DNA of 64,000 bases from Candidatus Fraserbacteria bacterium. GTDB taxonomy: Bacteria > Bipolaricaulota > Bipolaricaulia > RBG-16-55-9 > JAJCYT01. The stretch spans positions 186,001 through 250,000 of the forward strand of contig JAJCYT010000031.1 in the NCBI GenBank assembly GCA_029262795.1, written 5' to 3'. Position numbers and translations under genes: made by a program. The notes below the pieces were generated by a model. It saw only the letters and a program-made list of their open reading frames with translations, was not told the origin of the DNA and did not search any database. Below are positions 17,916 to 26,296 of the stretch, one piece after another. How positions within the stretch are numbered: position 1 is the stretch's first letter; every line of letters starts with the position of its first letter.

Positions 17916-19433
17916 TTAACTTCTTTTGTTCCAAGGTTGTGCGCGAATATCCAATGTTGCATCAATGCCTGGACGGTTTTTTTGTTGAATGGGAATAGAG
18001 AAGGTGATATTTTCACCATCCTGATTCAGATTTAATTTTTTGGTTGCCTTCCCTGGCGTTTTGGATTCAAATCCATATCTAATTGTCCATGGCTTATTGT
18101 CGGGCGCTGTGACCTCAATGTTGATTTTATCTCTAAAAATGTACCCGCCTTCGTAATGCTCATCCAAGAATAAAAAACCATCAACTTCGTATTCTGGCAC
18201 CAGCACACATATCTCGATGCTGAATCCAAGATTTCTTTTTGAACCGACTTTTGCCCAACTGGATTTGCTCAAATAGGTTGAGAAAAGATGCGGTGGACGA
18301 CGTTCGTTTTCAGGCTTTTCAAACAAATCTTCATAAGTTCTGAAAATCGCCGAATATTCGTTGGTCAACCGTCGATGCAAATGCCATCGTGCGCCGCGAA
18401 CCTGTGTAGTGACTTCAAAGTGGTAAGAGGCTTTAATATCCTTGCCTTCAAGCCGTTTTTTTTCGACTTTAGTGGGCAATGTCAAATCTTTCATATTCAA
18501 AACGCCATCAACCTTGATGTCGCCAAAGAAAAATCGAACCAGGTTTTGATAACCTGATTCTGAGTTGATGATGCCATGGGGCCCACTGTGTGTGCGGTGG
18601 ACAAAGGCACGCGGGCTTTTGCGAACAGTGGCATTTTTGATCATGACTAAACCATCTCCAAAAGGTCCGGTTGCAAAACTGGAAAGCCCATTGGCAACGG
18701 TATAGTCACTTGAGTTGGTGCCGACCAGACAAAAGAATTTCTCTGTTGGAAATTTCCCATTCAGGGTATCAACACGATCATTCTGATCAAGTGCTAAATA
18801 CTCAGCCATTCGAGGGCGACTAAAATTGTTGATGTTGTTGTAAGAAATAAACGAAGGCACATTGCCAACCACTTGTAAGTCGATGCCGTTGTGGGGCGTG
18901 GCATAGGTAAAAACTTTATCAACGAGGATTTTTGTGTCTGGATTGCCAATAGCATCGTTTTGAAGAAAAGCTCGGCAAATCAGCCCGCCCATTGAATGTG
19001 CCACCAGATAAATCTTGAAATCCTGTAAAGCTTGGGCGTCGCCTTGGCAGACTTGCTTTTTGACCTTTTCAATTAAATCATTCAGCCCTTGGGCATAACG
19101 TTCGAGGGGGAATTTTTCACCCTCGCCAAAGACCTTTGAAGATGCCTCATAATATCTGTGAATGATCACACTGCGCGGTGAAATAGATCCTTCGAGGGTC
19201 ATGCCATCTTCATAAATATCGTGATATTTGAGGTCTTTCATGAACCGAATTAGGGGGGATTCAAAAATGTGTTTTTCAATATCTCCAGTCCACTTTTGCC
19301 GCATCATGGTAGAACCTTCGTTAAAACCCATGTAGGGGGTGGCTGTGGTTTTTTCGATCTCTTCAGCGCTTGAGGCAAAGCCTCTGACAAAGATGATGGG
19401 ATAGTATGGATGTTGAATCAAAGGTTTGTTCAT
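17916..19433 (-). CDS. Alpha/beta-hydrolase lipase/esterase with C-terminal beta domain
   Basis: 505 residues from the ATG (MNKPLIQHPYYPIIFVRGFA), which has AGGAGG 6 bases upstream. A longer frame from 19511 lacks a ribosome site. The early IIFVRGF is the oxyanion loop seen in PGAP1/lipase-class hydrolases, and the nucleophile elbow is AHSMGG. A likely catalytic His lies in HRTHSGPHG. After about residue 330 a beta-rich region of unknown function follows. No signal peptide is seen, so it is probably cytoplasmic or exported by another route. Substrate unknown; a lipid or ester bond is expected. Confidence 0.75.
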   Translation of the reverse strand: MNKPLIQHPYYPIIFVRGFASSAEEIEKTTATPYMGFNEGSTMMRQKWTGDIEKHIFESPLIRFMKDLKYHDIYEDGMTLEGSISPRSVIIHRYYEASSKVFGEGEKFPLERYAQGLNDLIEKVKKQVCQGDAQALQDFKIYLVAHSMGGLICRAFLQNDAIGNPDTKILVDKVFTYATPHNGIDLQVVGNVPSFISYNNINNFSRPRMAEYLALDQNDRVDTLNGKFPTEKFFCLVGTNSSDYTVANGLSSFATGPFGDGLVMIKNATVRKSPRAFVHRTHSGPHGIINSESGYQNLVRFFFGDIKVDGVLNMKDLTLPTKVEKKRLEGKDIKASYHFEVTTQVRGARWHLHRRLTNEYSAIFRTYEDLFEKPENERRPPHLFSTYLSKSSWAKVGSKRNLGFSIEICVLVPEYEVDGFLFLDEHYEGGYIFRDKINIEVTAPDNKPWTIRYGFESKTPGKATKKLNLNQDGENITFSIPIQQKNRPGIDATLDIRAQPWNKRS

Positions 19434-19654
19434 GAAAAACCTCCTTGAGTAAGATAAAGTCCGAACGTTGAAATCATTGTGCCGACTCGTTTTAAGATTG
19501 TAATTACTCAATCCTATATTGGCGCAATGAGATGATCTGTCTATTTGTTTGAGGATAAGCCATCGATGTTAGAAAATTGTTAAATTTATTGTATGTGCAC
19601 TAAAATTTGCCCTTGACTATTGTTCCTATCCGTTTTTCTGGCAAGGTTTTTCGA

Positions 19655-19795
19655 TTGAATCAAACCATTCGTTGGGGCATTTTGAGCACAGGGAAAACAG
19701 AAAGTGACATCATGCCACTGGCTGAAACAGTGTCCATCATGCAGACCCTGGATCAGGTTCGTGCTCAATGGGCGTTTAAATATCCAATGGAATGA
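19655..19795 (+). pseudogene. Remnant of a Gfo/Idh/MocA-family oxidoreductase with large internal deletion
   Basis: The frame from TTG 19655 begins with the N-terminus typical of this family ([14 protein letters not shown], the start of the NAD(P)-binding Rossmann motif). It then runs without a stop into what looks like the C-terminus ([20 protein letters not shown] and KYPME, then TGA). About 280 central residues of a normal 330-residue enzyme are missing, including most of the nucleotide-binding and catalytic parts. The frame is preserved across the junction near 19697. This is read from family knowledge and not from an alignment. The 46-codon product cannot be an enzyme. Confidence 0.6.
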
Positions 19796-19843
19796 ACCCC
19801 TTTCAGCTTGCGCTATTGCCCTTTTAATCACTATAGTCATGCC

Positions 19844-20359
19844 ATGACACTGGCCAACATTGTGACCATCGTTCGGTTGTTTTTTATCCCTCTGGTGGTG
19901 GTGTTTCTCATTCAGGAAAACCACACGCTTTCGCTGTTGTTTCTGCTGTTGTTTTTCTTGGGGGATTTACTGGATGGTTACCTTGCCCGCTCGCGCAACG
20001 AGATCACCCAACTGGGCCAGTTTCTTGATCCGATGGCCGATAAGCTGCTGGCATTTAGTTTGATCGTCACCTTTGCTGTGTTGAATCAACTGAACTGGTG
20101 GGCAGTGTGGCTGTTGTTTCTTCCCAATCTGTTATTGGCTATTGGCAGTGCAGTGCTGTTTCGCAAAGGCAAACCCACCGTGGCCGCTGGCTGGAGTGGT
20201 AAGATTGCGGCATCTGTTCTGGCGTTGGGTTTGACCTTAATGTATCTGCAGATTTTATTTGAATGGGTGTTGGTTGCGGATGTGGTGATTTATGTGGGCA
20301 TTGGGCTGGCTTACTGGGCCGTGATTGATTACATCCAAATAGGCATGAAGCAACGCTAG
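19844..20359 (+). CDS. CDP-alcohol phosphatidyltransferase family protein
   Basis: 171 residues from the ATG of MTLANIVTIVRLFFIPLVVV, the usual PgsA-like start. A start at 19808 would add 12 residues. It shows 4-5 membrane helices and the CDP-alcohol phosphotransferase motif D-G-x2-A-R-x8-G-x3-D-x3-D, seen as DGYLARSRNEITQLGQFLDP followed by MADK. The family joins a CDP-activated lipid to an alcohol such as glycerol-3-phosphate or inositol phosphate at the inner membrane. Glycerophosphate transfer is likely but not proven. It sits 8 bases before the MutS-like gene, so the two are probably cotranscribed. Confidence 0.88.
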   Translation: MTLANIVTIVRLFFIPLVVVFLIQENHTLSLLFLLLFFLGDLLDGYLARSRNEITQLGQFLDPMADKLLAFSLIVTFAVLNQLNWWAVWLLFLPNLLLAIGSAVLFRKGKPTVAAGWSGKIAASVLALGLTLMYLQILFEWVLVADVVIYVGIGLAYWAVIDYIQIGMKQR

Positions 20360-20367
20360 AGGCTCTT

Positions 20368-22209
20368 TTGAAACGAACACGCACAAAATCCCTGACGGCC
20401 CAAATCCAACGGTTGCAGCAACGATTGAAGCGTTATCGAACGCGGAGCCAACAATTTTCCAATTGGCGTGCGCTTACGCTGATCGCAGGGGTGGGATTCA
20501 CTGCAACTGCCTTTAATGTAAACTCTTTAATTGGCTGGTTGGTGCTGGTGTTGAGTGTTGGGGCATTTGCGCCTTTGGCATATGTGCATCGAAAATTGAA
20601 GCAAAGCATTGAGCGTTATGGGCATTGGATTTATATTAAGCAAACCCAACTTGCACGGATCAATCTGGATTGGTCAAAGATTCCGGCGGCTCTTTCTGAG
20701 GATTATGGCGAACATCCCTTTGCCAGCGATTTAAATCTGATTGGTTCAAAGTCATTGCTGCAATTGCTAAACGTCGCCGTTTCTGAAGGTGGGCAACAGC
20801 AGCTTCAGCGCTGGCTGCTTCAGCTTGAGCCGGACAAAAACCAAATTCTCTCACGACAAAATTTGGTTGAAGAACTTTCAAAAGCTCGCCAATTTCGTGA
20901 TAAGCTACTGTTACACACCGCTTTAGTGAATCGAAAAAATCGCCAACCCTGGCAAGGCAAACATTTGCTCAACTGGCTTGAAAAACCTTCGGAGCCAGTG
21001 TCTCGTCGATTTTTACTGATGATGTCTTCGCTATCGACCTTCAATGTCATTCTTTTTATTGCCAGCCAAATTGGATGGATGCCTGCGTATTGGTGGGTGA
21101 CTGGCGGGCTGTATCTGATCATTTATCTCAACCAGCAATCTAAAGTGTTGCCGTTGCTGCATGAAGCGTCTTCGCTGGAGCAATCGATGACGCGTTTTTC
21201 CACAGCATTTGAGTATGTGGAAAATGTTCGTTATCAACGTATGTCTCACACGAAAAATCTGTTGCAGCCCTTTTTAAATGAGGCACAACAACCTTCTCGA
21301 CTTTTAAAAAAAATTGCCCGAGTGGCCTCTGCTGCCAGCGTGCGTGGCAATCCGCTGGTGTGGTTGATGCTCAATGCCATCATGCCGTGGGATTTTATTT
21401 TTCTCTATCAACTCAACCGAGCCAAAGCATCGCTTAAAGACACATTGCCCCAATGGTTAGATGCCTGGTATGAACTGGAGGCACTTTGTTCTTTGGCATC
21501 ATTTGCCGATTTGAATCCTGATTACACATTTCCAGTCATCCAGGAAGTTGAAAAAAATGTGTTCTCAACAAAACAGTTGGGACACCCATTGATCCCAAGC
21601 TCAGACAAAATTTGCAATGATTTTCAACTCAGCCAAGTGGGGCAAATGACAATTATCACGGGTTCGAATATGTCGGGCAAAAGTACATTTTTAAGAACGA
21701 TTGCTATGAATTTATGCCTGGCCTTTGCGGGCGCGCCGGTAAATGCATCTCAATTTGAAACGAATCTATTCAGGGTGTTCACCTGCATTCAAGTGAGTGA
21801 TTCTCTGTCGGATGGGTTTTCCTATTTCTATGCTGAAGTGCGACGTTTGAAACAATTGTTGGTTGAGTTGGAGAGTGATCATCCACTGCCCTTGTTCTTC
21901 TTCATTGACGAAATTTTTCGTGGGACCAACAATCAGGAGCGCTTGATTGGCAGTCGGTCCTACATCAAAGCCCTGGTGGGCAAGCATGGTGTGGGACTGA
22001 TTTCAACACATGATCTGGAATTGATTCACTTGGCTGATGATGTACCCTCCATCAAAAATTACCATTTCCGAGAATCGGTTGAAGATGGCCTCATGCACTT
22101 CGATTATCGGCTTCACATTGGCCCTTGTCCCACCACCAACGCGTTAAAAATCATGGCCTTGGAAGGCTTGCCTGTTGATGTGCCTGACATTGAAAGCCAT
22201 AAAAAATAG
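20368..22209 (+). CDS. Membrane-associated MutS-like ATPase
   Basis: 613 residues starting with TTG just after GAGG, 8 bases past the preceding stop. Two hydrophobic hairpins are visible (residues about 32-75 and 212-250), then a helical core and a C-terminal MutS ATPase domain. Walker A is GSNMSGKST, Walker B is FFIDEIFRGT and the switch is STHD. MutS domains I-II for mismatch recognition are absent, as in the broadly distributed MutS-related family whose role is unknown. Membrane helices argue against classic mismatch repair. Cotranscription with a phospholipid-synthesis gene is notable. Confidence 0.82.
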   Translation: MKRTRTKSLTAQIQRLQQRLKRYRTRSQQFSNWRALTLIAGVGFTATAFNVNSLIGWLVLVLSVGAFAPLAYVHRKLKQSIERYGHWIYIKQTQLARINLDWSKIPAALSEDYGEHPFASDLNLIGSKSLLQLLNVAVSEGGQQQLQRWLLQLEPDKNQILSRQNLVEELSKARQFRDKLLLHTALVNRKNRQPWQGKHLLNWLEKPSEPVSRRFLLMMSSLSTFNVILFIASQIGWMPAYWWVTGGLYLIIYLNQQSKVLPLLHEASSLEQSMTRFSTAFEYVENVRYQRMSHTKNLLQPFLNEAQQPSRLLKKIARVASAASVRGNPLVWLMLNAIMPWDFIFLYQLNRAKASLKDTLPQWLDAWYELEALCSLASFADLNPDYTFPVIQEVEKNVFSTKQLGHPLIPSSDKICNDFQLSQVGQMTIITGSNMSGKSTFLRTIAMNLCLAFAGAPVNASQFETNLFRVFTCIQVSDSLSDGFSYFYAEVRRLKQLLVELESDHPLPLFFFIDEIFRGTNNQERLIGSRSYIKALVGKHGVGLISTHDLELIHLADDVPSIKNYHFRESVEDGLMHFDYRLHIGPCPTTNALKIMALEGLPVDVPDIESHKK

Positions 22210-22637
22210 CAAAAAAAATTTCCCATCTTCATTTAGAACCATGACTGGTAATAAAGAACAACCTCCCACAGACAAATCGTGCCCCCTTTATGTAAAGGGG
22301 GTTGGGGGATTAGAAGCCTTAACCTGTATGGCAAAATTTTTTAAAAGTAAATGTATTAAAAATAGAGGTGTTGGTCACATTTTTTCCACCTTGGTTTCAT
22401 GATCTTTTCATGTTTGTTTGACGTTTTTTCCATAGTAAACCAATCCCAAATCGTTTAATAACTAATCAGAGCGAAAGCAAAAATTTTTATTTTCAAATCA
22501 CATATCAAATTTTGAAGGCAGCTTGGGAAGTCCTTTTAGTCAAGGGTGAAACAAACTGTGTGCGTCATTTAGTGTGTTCACCACTCAACACCATGCGTTT
22601 GAGGCGTCAACGCATAAAGAAGAAAGAGGTCATCAAG
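22210..22637. other. Intergenic region before the beta-helix gene, containing one dispersed repeat
   Basis: This 428-base stretch holds a copy of the dispersed hairpin repeat (22271-22320) and then AT-rich sequence. The beta-helix gene's frame is open from 22512, but the signal peptide and a ribosome site (AAAGAGGT) place the start at 22638. No RNA gene is recognised. Confidence 0.5.
22271..22320 (+). repeat. Dispersed hairpin repeat, copy 1
   Basis: It contains GCCCCCTTTATGTAAAGGGG followed by GTTGGGGGATT. The core forms a hairpin CCCCCTTTA/TAAAGGGGG. It is preceded by CACAGACAAATCGT, which is also seen beside copy 5. The same element recurs near 24509, 28521, 36477, 54090 and 54286. Confidence 0.85.
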
Positions 22638-24338
22638 ATGAAGAAATTTTCTCTGATCAGTTTTTTTGCATTGATCATGGCAGTGGTTTTGGTTGTGCCT
22701 GTATTGGCAGAAACGTTTACAGTGACCACCCTCAATGGAAGGGGGACAGGCTCGCTGCGCACCGCGATTGAGCGTGCTGCTGATGGCGACACGATTCAGT
22801 TTGATGTGACCGGCACCATCACCCTGTTGCGTGAGCCTTTGGTCATTGACAAGGATCTCTCCATTGTGGGGCCGGGTTCTCCTGATGACCTGATCATCGA
22901 TGGATTAGGTGACAAACGTGTATTGCAAGTGAACAGTGGCAGCAAAGTGTTGATTGTGGGAATCACTTTCACTGGTGGGTTTGCTGAAATCATTTTCGAC
23001 GACAGTGGCGGTGCTATCCTCAACGAAGGCGATCTTACATTGCGAAACAGCAAAGTGGTTGGCAATTTTGCCAAAGCAGATGGTGCGGGTATTCTTAATC
23101 GTGCCGGCGTTTTGGTCCTGGAAAATGTAGAGGTGTCTGACAATTTTGCAGATCAGACCAACGGTTCCGGCGCTGGTGTGATCAACTTCGAAGGCGCCAT
23201 GACTGTCAAAGACAGTCGCTTTGAAAACAATTTTGCCCGCCGAGATGGTGCTGCCATCTCCAACGTGCGTGGTGATCTGGTCATCGAAAACAGTTCTTTT
23301 TCCAACAACATCTCCGAACGCGATGGCGGCGCGATTGCCACCGTGGGCGATTTGACTATCTCTGACAGCACTTTTTCGAACAACGAATCTGAAAGTGGTG
23401 GCGGCGCGATTGCCAATATCGGTATACGACCTGTGATCGTTACAGACTCCAGATTCATTGGCAATCAGACCCGTGGTTTGGGCGGCGCATTTTTTAACAA
23501 TGGCAATGCAGATGGGCAGTTTATCAATGTCACGTTCAACAGCAATGTGGCCAAAGCCGGTAGTGGTGGCGCCATTGCCAACGTTGTGGGCAGTCTGGAA
23601 ATTCTCACCAGCAACTTCAATGAAAACGCCGCACGTGATCAAGGTGGGGCCATTTACAACGAAGATCGCCTGTTGATCACCAATACAGGTTTTACCAAAG
23701 GGGCTGCCACTGATGGCGGTGCGCTGCGAACCATTGGGGTTTCCACCATTGAAAATGCCACATTCACCGATAATTTGGCACGTGGCAATGGCGGTGCGAT
23801 CTCTAATGCCGGTTTGGCTGTGATGACGCTGAAAGACAGCACGGTGTCTGGAAACGTGGCCGAAGGAAACGCAGGCGGGATTGCCAACTTGGGCTCATCC
23901 ACCTTAACGTTGGAAGAAACTGTGGTGGCAAACAACTCTGCTCAGGATGGCGGCGGCATTTACAACACGCAATTCCTTACATTGATTGAAAGCCAGGTGA
24001 ATGATAACACGGCCAGCAAGAGTGGTGGTGGTATTTTTAACACGGAAAGCGGCATCCTCAACATCAGCGAAAGCATGATCGATGGCAACAGTGCCGAAGC
24101 CGATGGCGGCGGTATCTGGAACGATGGTGATCTTAACATCAGCCTGAGCCAATTGGTCAATAACAGCACCGTTCGCGGCACCTTTGGTGGTGGTGGCGGT
24201 ATCTGGAATGCGTTTACCGGCAACCTGAATTTGGATGAAACCACTTGTTCTTCCAACCAGGCGGCAGGTCAGAGTGTTGATATTTTCAACAATGGCGGGA
24301 ATGTTGCCAATACGACGTCTTGCGGCGTAAACACCTAA
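22638..24338 (+). CDS. Secreted right-handed beta-helix (polymorphic outer membrane protein-like) protein
   Basis: 566 residues from the ATG after AAAGAGGT. The signal peptide (FFALIMAVVLVVPVLA) is followed by a CSLREA-like opening (TFTVTTLNGRGTGSLRTAIE). About 20 imperfect parallel beta-helix turns of roughly 22-24 residues follow, with GGAIxN/GGGIxN and FxNNxAxxxGGA repeats. Such proteins lie at the cell surface and act as adhesins or glycan-binding or glycan-cleaving proteins. No autotransporter barrel or sorting domain is present at the C-terminus (INTTSCGVNT-like end), so it is probably released or held by another factor. Confidence 0.82.
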   Translation: MKKFSLISFFALIMAVVLVVPVLAETFTVTTLNGRGTGSLRTAIERAADGDTIQFDVTGTITLLREPLVIDKDLSIVGPGSPDDLIIDGLGDKRVLQVNSGSKVLIVGITFTGGFAEIIFDDSGGAILNEGDLTLRNSKVVGNFAKADGAGILNRAGVLVLENVEVSDNFADQTNGSGAGVINFEGAMTVKDSRFENNFARRDGAAISNVRGDLVIENSSFSNNISERDGGAIATVGDLTISDSTFSNNESESGGGAIANIGIRPVIVTDSRFIGNQTRGLGGAFFNNGNADGQFINVTFNSNVAKAGSGGAIANVVGSLEILTSNFNENAARDQGGAIYNEDRLLITNTGFTKGAATDGGALRTIGVSTIENATFTDNLARGNGGAISNAGLAVMTLKDSTVSGNVAEGNAGGIANLGSSTLTLEETVVANNSAQDGGGIYNTQFLTLIESQVNDNTASKSGGGIFNTESGILNISESMIDGNSAEADGGGIWNDGDLNISLSQLVNNSTVRGTFGGGGGIWNAFTGNLNLDETTCSSNQAAGQSVDIFNNGGNVANTTSCGVNT

Positions 24339-24424
24339 ATACTGATCTGAGGTGAGCTTAAGACCACGCTCACCTCACAGCCAGATACAATCGGACTTAT
24401 CTGGCTTGGCTTGAATTAAAATGA

Positions 24425-24463
24425 AATCCCTCCAACATCTTTGTTGGAGGGATTTTTTTTGAA
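24425..24463 (+). terminator. Strong terminator after the beta-helix gene
   Basis: A 12-bp stem ATCCCTCCAACA/TGTTGGAGGGAT with a 4-nt loop is followed by an uninterrupted T-run. Confidence 0.92.
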
Positions 24464-24508
24464 AGAAGCAACAGCTTAAACATCAGAAATGAATTAAAAG
24501 GCAACCAC

Positions 24509-24545
24509 ATCGTAGCCCCCTTGATGTAAAGGAGACTACGATATG
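24509..24545 (+). repeat. Dispersed hairpin repeat, degenerate copy 2
   Basis: ATCGTAGCCCCCTTGATGTA followed by AAGGAGACTACGAT. The right half has diverged, and the copy now forms a hairpin between ATCGTAG and CTACGAT. Compare the intact copies at 22271 and 36477. Confidence 0.6.
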
Positions 24546-24701
24546 GAGGCTGGATTTAGGTTCTCTGAATGGAACTGTTTTCTTTGCGACTGTTGATTTG
24601 GGATGGGGTAAATTTGGCGTCTGGCGTTTAGGTGGAAAGCTTATCGTAAAAAAATCCAGATACTAAGTATATAGGTGCCTAGATAGCCGATGGCGAGAAT
24701 G

Positions 24702-24787
24702 ACCGATTTGTTGAAATCTCTGTTCCTTTCGTACATTCGATCCCCTTTCACACTTTAAGTGTGGCCCATGAAAGGTGGAAAATCGGT
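24702..24787. ncRNA. Candidate structured RNA element (nested hairpin)
   Basis: An 8-bp closing helix ACCGATTT (24702-24709) with AAATCGGT (24780-24787) encloses CCTTT/AAAGG and a CACAC-TTTAA-GTGTG hairpin (24749-24763). It lies outside both neighbouring transcription units' terminators. Strand and function are unknown; this is sequence complementarity only. Confidence 0.35.
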
Positions 24788-24821
24788 ACTCACGACGTGA
24801 AAAAAAAGGTCAATAATTAAA

Positions 24822-24858
24822 AAAGAGCATGACGTCTGTTTTTGACGCCATGCTCTTT
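24822..24858 (-). terminator. Terminator after the sigma factor gene
   Basis: A stem AAAGAGCATG/CATGCTCTTT is extended by CGTC/GACG across one mismatch and is followed on the minus strand by TTTTTTAATT. It lies 44 bases past the stop codon. Confidence 0.85.
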
Positions 24859-24902
24859 CGTTTTGAGATTTTATATTTTTTTAAGAGGGGTTCGATACCA
24901 GC

Positions 24903-25943
24903 TTAGTATTCATTTTTGTACATCTCGTGGCATTTTCTCAGTCTTTCTTTGCGCACGGGGTGTTGTAGCTTTTCCAGTGCCTTGACTTCAATTTGACGCA
25001 CACGCTCGCGGCTGATCTTAAATTTTTCAGCCACTTCCTGAAGCACGCGCGGTCGGCCATCACGTAGCCCATAGCGCAAAATCAGCACTTCGCGTTCACG
25101 TTTGTTCAGTTGTTTGATGGCTTTGCTCAGCTCATCTTTCAGCAACACGCGCAGTGCTTCTTTTAGTGGTGACATGGCCTGTGGGTCTTCCACAAAGTCA
25201 CCCAGCAAATCTTCGCCCTCTTCACTGATCGGGTTTTCCAGCGACAAGGTATATTGGGTCAGCGTTTGCAACATCGTCACTTTGTCTTCTGTAATGCCCA
25301 TTTGCTTTGCCAACACGGCCGCTGGGGGATCGACGCCATGCTTGTGCATGTAGGCTCTTTTTTTCCGCTGCAGATCCAAAGACATTTCGATGATGTGCAG
25401 TGGAATGCGGATGGTGTTGGCCTGATCTGCCGTGGCTCGCGTAATCGACTGGCGAATCCACCACGTTGCATACGTGCTGAATTTGTAACCACGGGTGTAA
25501 TCAAACTTGTCCACCGCCTTCATCAGTCCAATGTTGCCTTCCTGAATTAAATCCAATAACGGCATGTTGTAATGCGTGTAGCGCTTGGCAATGGACACCA
25601 CCAGACGGAGGTTGGCCGCAATAAATTGTTTGCGGGCTTCTTTGTCCCCTTTTTTAATGCGCTTGGCCAATGTGACCTCTTCATCGCGCGTCAACAAGGG
25701 GGCTTTACCGATTTCTCGTAGATAAGTTTTCACTGGATCACTTTCCCGAAAGTTTGACCTTTCAGGAAGTGGTGCCAATTCGGTGTCGACATCCTCGGCC
25801 TCGGTTGCATTCAATGAAGCTAAAGTAATTGTTGAATGCAGTTGGCGTTTTTGATGACCTCCATCACCTTGTTGAATCTTCCCTGTGGTGAAAAATACAT
25901 CCACACGATGCCCAGCAAGCCCATTTGCTCTGGATTCAACCAT
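24903..25943 (-). CDS. RNA polymerase sigma-70 family factor (RpoD/SigA-like, group 1 or 2)
   Basis: 346 residues from the ATG (MVESRANG), which has GGAAAGGA upstream. The frame extends to 26093, but those residues are not sigma-like. Region 1.2 is [20 protein letters not shown], region 2.3-2.4 is [18 protein letters not shown], and region 4.2 is [18 protein letters not shown]. Region 1.1 is absent. It directs RNA polymerase to -10/-35 promoters, and TTGACA/TATAAT-type promoters are visible in this window. It could be the primary sigma or an RpoS-like group 2 factor; the [12 protein letters not shown] variant of region 4 favours a group 2 or divergent factor. Confidence 0.88.
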   Translation of the reverse strand: MVESRANGLAGHRVDVFFTTGKIQQGDGGHQKRQLHSTITLASLNATEAEDVDTELAPLPERSNFRESDPVKTYLREIGKAPLLTRDEEVTLAKRIKKGDKEARKQFIAANLRLVVSIAKRYTHYNMPLLDLIQEGNIGLMKAVDKFDYTRGYKFSTYATWWIRQSITRATADQANTIRIPLHIIEMSLDLQRKKRAYMHKHGVDPPAAVLAKQMGITEDKVTMLQTLTQYTLSLENPISEEGEDLLGDFVEDPQAMSPLKEALRVLLKDELSKAIKQLNKREREVLILRYGLRDGRPRVLQEVAEKFKISRERVRQIEVKALEKLQHPVRKERLRKCHEMYKNEY

Positions 25944-26296
25944 GATGAATTCCTTTCCATAAATTAAGCATTTCTGCCTTTTCCTGATCCTTAAACGCGG
26001 GGTAGCACGTTTCCAAATCAGTGAAACCAAAGGTGCCAGCCTGTGGCTGCTGCTCTGCCTAAGGCATAGGGGTGTCATCTGCAATAACCTCAAAAGATGA
26101 CTTGCCTAAAACCACCACAAGAGGGCGTTTCGGTGTCACGTTTTTTGGAACTGACCGATCGATCATCAACGTATACACCTTATCTACACTTCTATTGTGC
26201 ATTTGTTTCGGTGAAAAACCGTGAAAATTGTATGTAAATTGTGATGAAATTTTTTGCCTGTTGACAGGCGCAACATTTTCCAAGAAAATAAGAACT
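25944..26296. other. Divergent regulatory region between the sigma factor gene and tex
   Basis: 353 bases that should hold both promoters. They contain a perfect 14-bp palindrome GCCTGTTGACAGGC (26256-26269) 27 bases before the tex start, which could be an operator or a short hairpin in the tex leader. Short open frames here lack ribosome sites and family resemblance. Confidence 0.5.

Larger units (their letters stand above)
24339..24902. other. Intergenic region with terminators, a repeat and a structured element
   Basis: 564 bases without a gene. From left to right they hold a 10-bp hairpin TGAGGTGAGC/GCTCACCTCA (24348-24377), a strong plus-strand terminator (24425-24463), a degenerate dispersed repeat (about 24509-24545), a nested hairpin element (24702-24787) and the minus-strand terminator of the sigma factor gene (24822-24858). 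Confidence 0.7.

Noticed and set aside
22905-23642. 245-codon minus-strand frame inside the beta-helix gene
   Set aside because: The repeat structure of the real gene keeps the reverse frame open; no start signal.
26059-26283. 74-codon minus-strand frame upstream of the sigma factor
   Set aside because: It has no ribosome site and no family, and overlaps the divergent promoter region and the tex start.
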